A stretch of 15,563 nt of DNA from an uncultured Oscillospiraceae bacterium (GTDB lineage: Bacteria; Bacillota; Clostridia; Oscillospirales; Oscillospiraceae): the NCBI GenBank assembly GCA_934573945.1, contig CAKTMQ010000027.1:1-15563 (forward strand), given 5' to 3'. The position numbers were made by a program, and so were the translations under genes. Below, piece by piece: positions 15,077 through 15,563 of the stretch. The notes below the pieces were generated by a model that saw nothing but the letters and a program-made list of their open reading frames with translations, was not told the DNA's origin and searched no databases. Numbering within the stretch: the stretch's first letter is position 1; each line of letters begins with the position of its first letter.

Positions 15077-15454
15077 TCAGCCCTCCTGCGCGCAGAAGGC
15101 CTCGTAAGCGGCGGCGTCCAGCAGCTCGCTGGTGTCGCCCACGTTCTCCACCTTGATGAGCCAGGCGTCATAGGGCGCCTTGTTCAGCTGCTCCGGCTCG
15201 TCCAGCAGCTCCTCGTTGACGGCGCAGACCGTACCGCTGACAGGGGACACCAGATCGGACACCGCCTTGACGGACTCCACGTCGCCGAAGGCCTCGCCGG
15301 CGGTGACGGCGTCGCCCTCGCCGGGCAGGTTGACGAACACCACGTCGCCCAGCGCGTCCTGCGCAAAGTCGGAAATACCGATGACAGCCACGCCGTCCTC
15401 CATCTTCATCCACTCGTGATCCTTGGAATACTTCATTTCAGTGGGAAACAACAT
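15077..15454 (-). CDS. gcvH: Glycine cleavage system H protein (lipoyl carrier)
   Basis: 125 aa, the family's usual size. It carries the lipoyl arm that shuttles the aminomethyl group among P, T and L proteins. The lipoylation motif [10 protein letters not shown] has Lys63, and the barrel-sandwich landmarks [14 protein letters not shown] (~8-21), [12 protein letters not shown] (~36-47) and [21 protein letters not shown] (~71-91) are present. The start is ATG at 15454 with GGAGG 8 nt upstream. It is the first gcv gene visible. The T-protein gene, often placed just upstream, is not in the 109 bp remaining before the window edge. Confidence 0.96.
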   Translation of the reverse strand: MLFPTEMKYSKDHEWMKMEDGVAVIGISDFAQDALGDVVFVNLPGEGDAVTAGEAFGDVESVKAVSDLVSPVSGTVCAVNEELLDEPEQLNKAPYDAWLIKVENVGDTSELLDAAAYEAFCAQEG

Positions 15455-15497
15455 GATACTTACCTCCAGATTTTATTTTTGTTTTCGTTACCATCGA

Positions 15498-15563
15498 TTG
15501 ACAAGGGCAGACACGGTTTTGACGGGCAGAAATGCGCCCATACTGCGTCAAGCCCCTTGACAA
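15498..15563. repeat. Nested imperfect inverted repeat upstream of gcvH
   Basis: TTGACAAGGGC (15498-15508) pairs with GCCCCTTGACAA (15552-15563) with one mismatch and one bulge. Inside, TTGACG (15519-15524) pairs with CGTCAA (15546-15551), and GGC/GCC sequences near 15525 and 15536 can pair within the inner loop. It starts 44 bp upstream of the gcvH start and reaches the window edge. It could be a terminator-like or leader structure of the gcv operon, or an operator. I see no clear glycine riboswitch core in this stretch. Confidence 0.5.

Noticed and set aside
15455..15563. Glycine riboswitch upstream of gcvH
   Set aside because: Only 109 bp are available and no glycine-aptamer core could be recognised; the inverted repeat alone is not evidence for it. 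It could still lie beyond the window edge.

Overview
The window looks like chromosomal DNA from a GC-rich, anaerobic Clostridia, most likely a gut butyrate producer of the Oscillospiraceae/Flavonifractor-Intestinimonas type. This is inferred from gene content and protein style: a 4-hydroxybutyryl-CoA dehydratase and crotonase, strong AGGAGG ribosome binding sites, two-subunit glycine decarboxylase, and lipoprotein signal peptides of the LALVMxLSLxACG type. No rRNA, tRNA, CRISPR, insertion sequence or phage gene was seen. Nearly all of the window is coding.

Region 1 (1-4280) is a small sigma-54 unit. On the minus strand lie crotonase (crt) and the start of 4-hydroxybutyryl-CoA dehydratase (abfD, cut by the window edge), a route through crotonyl-CoA towards butyrate. 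A canonical -24/-12 sigma-54 promoter sits upstream of crt. Divergently, on the plus strand, is a PAS/AAA+/Fis-type sigma-54 activator. The 402-bp intergenic region between them carries three copies of an inverted repeat, TATTCA-N4-TGAATA, which are candidate activator binding sites. Convergent to the activator gene is rpoN, encoding sigma-54 itself. Sigma factor, activator, candidate enhancers, promoter and target genes therefore lie within about 4.3 kb.

Region 2 (4343-6432) is an AgrC/AgrA-like two-component pair: a LytTR response regulator followed, with a 4-nt overlap, by a multi-spanning GHKL histidine kinase. It has a near-consensus sigma-70 promoter and ends close to an intrinsic terminator. 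No signal-peptide gene is visible beside it.

Region 3 (6609-10759, plus strand) encodes a LemA-family membrane protein, a zinc-ribbon (DUF4428-like) protein with a C-terminal SHOCT motif, a clostripain-family (C11) cysteine peptidase lipoprotein, and a small lipoprotein of unknown function. It looks like an envelope-associated cluster. It ends in a strongly structured intergenic region with a bidirectional terminator at 10917-10956, shared with the convergent gcv operon.

Region 4 (10974-15454, minus strand) is a glycine cleavage operon in the order gcvH-gcvPA-gcvPB-lpdA, with junctions of 1-4 nt implying translational coupling. It would oxidise glycine to CO2, NH3 and methylene-tetrahydrofolate, or run in reverse. 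The T-protein gene is not in the window; it could lie to the right, beyond a nested inverted repeat at 15498-15563.
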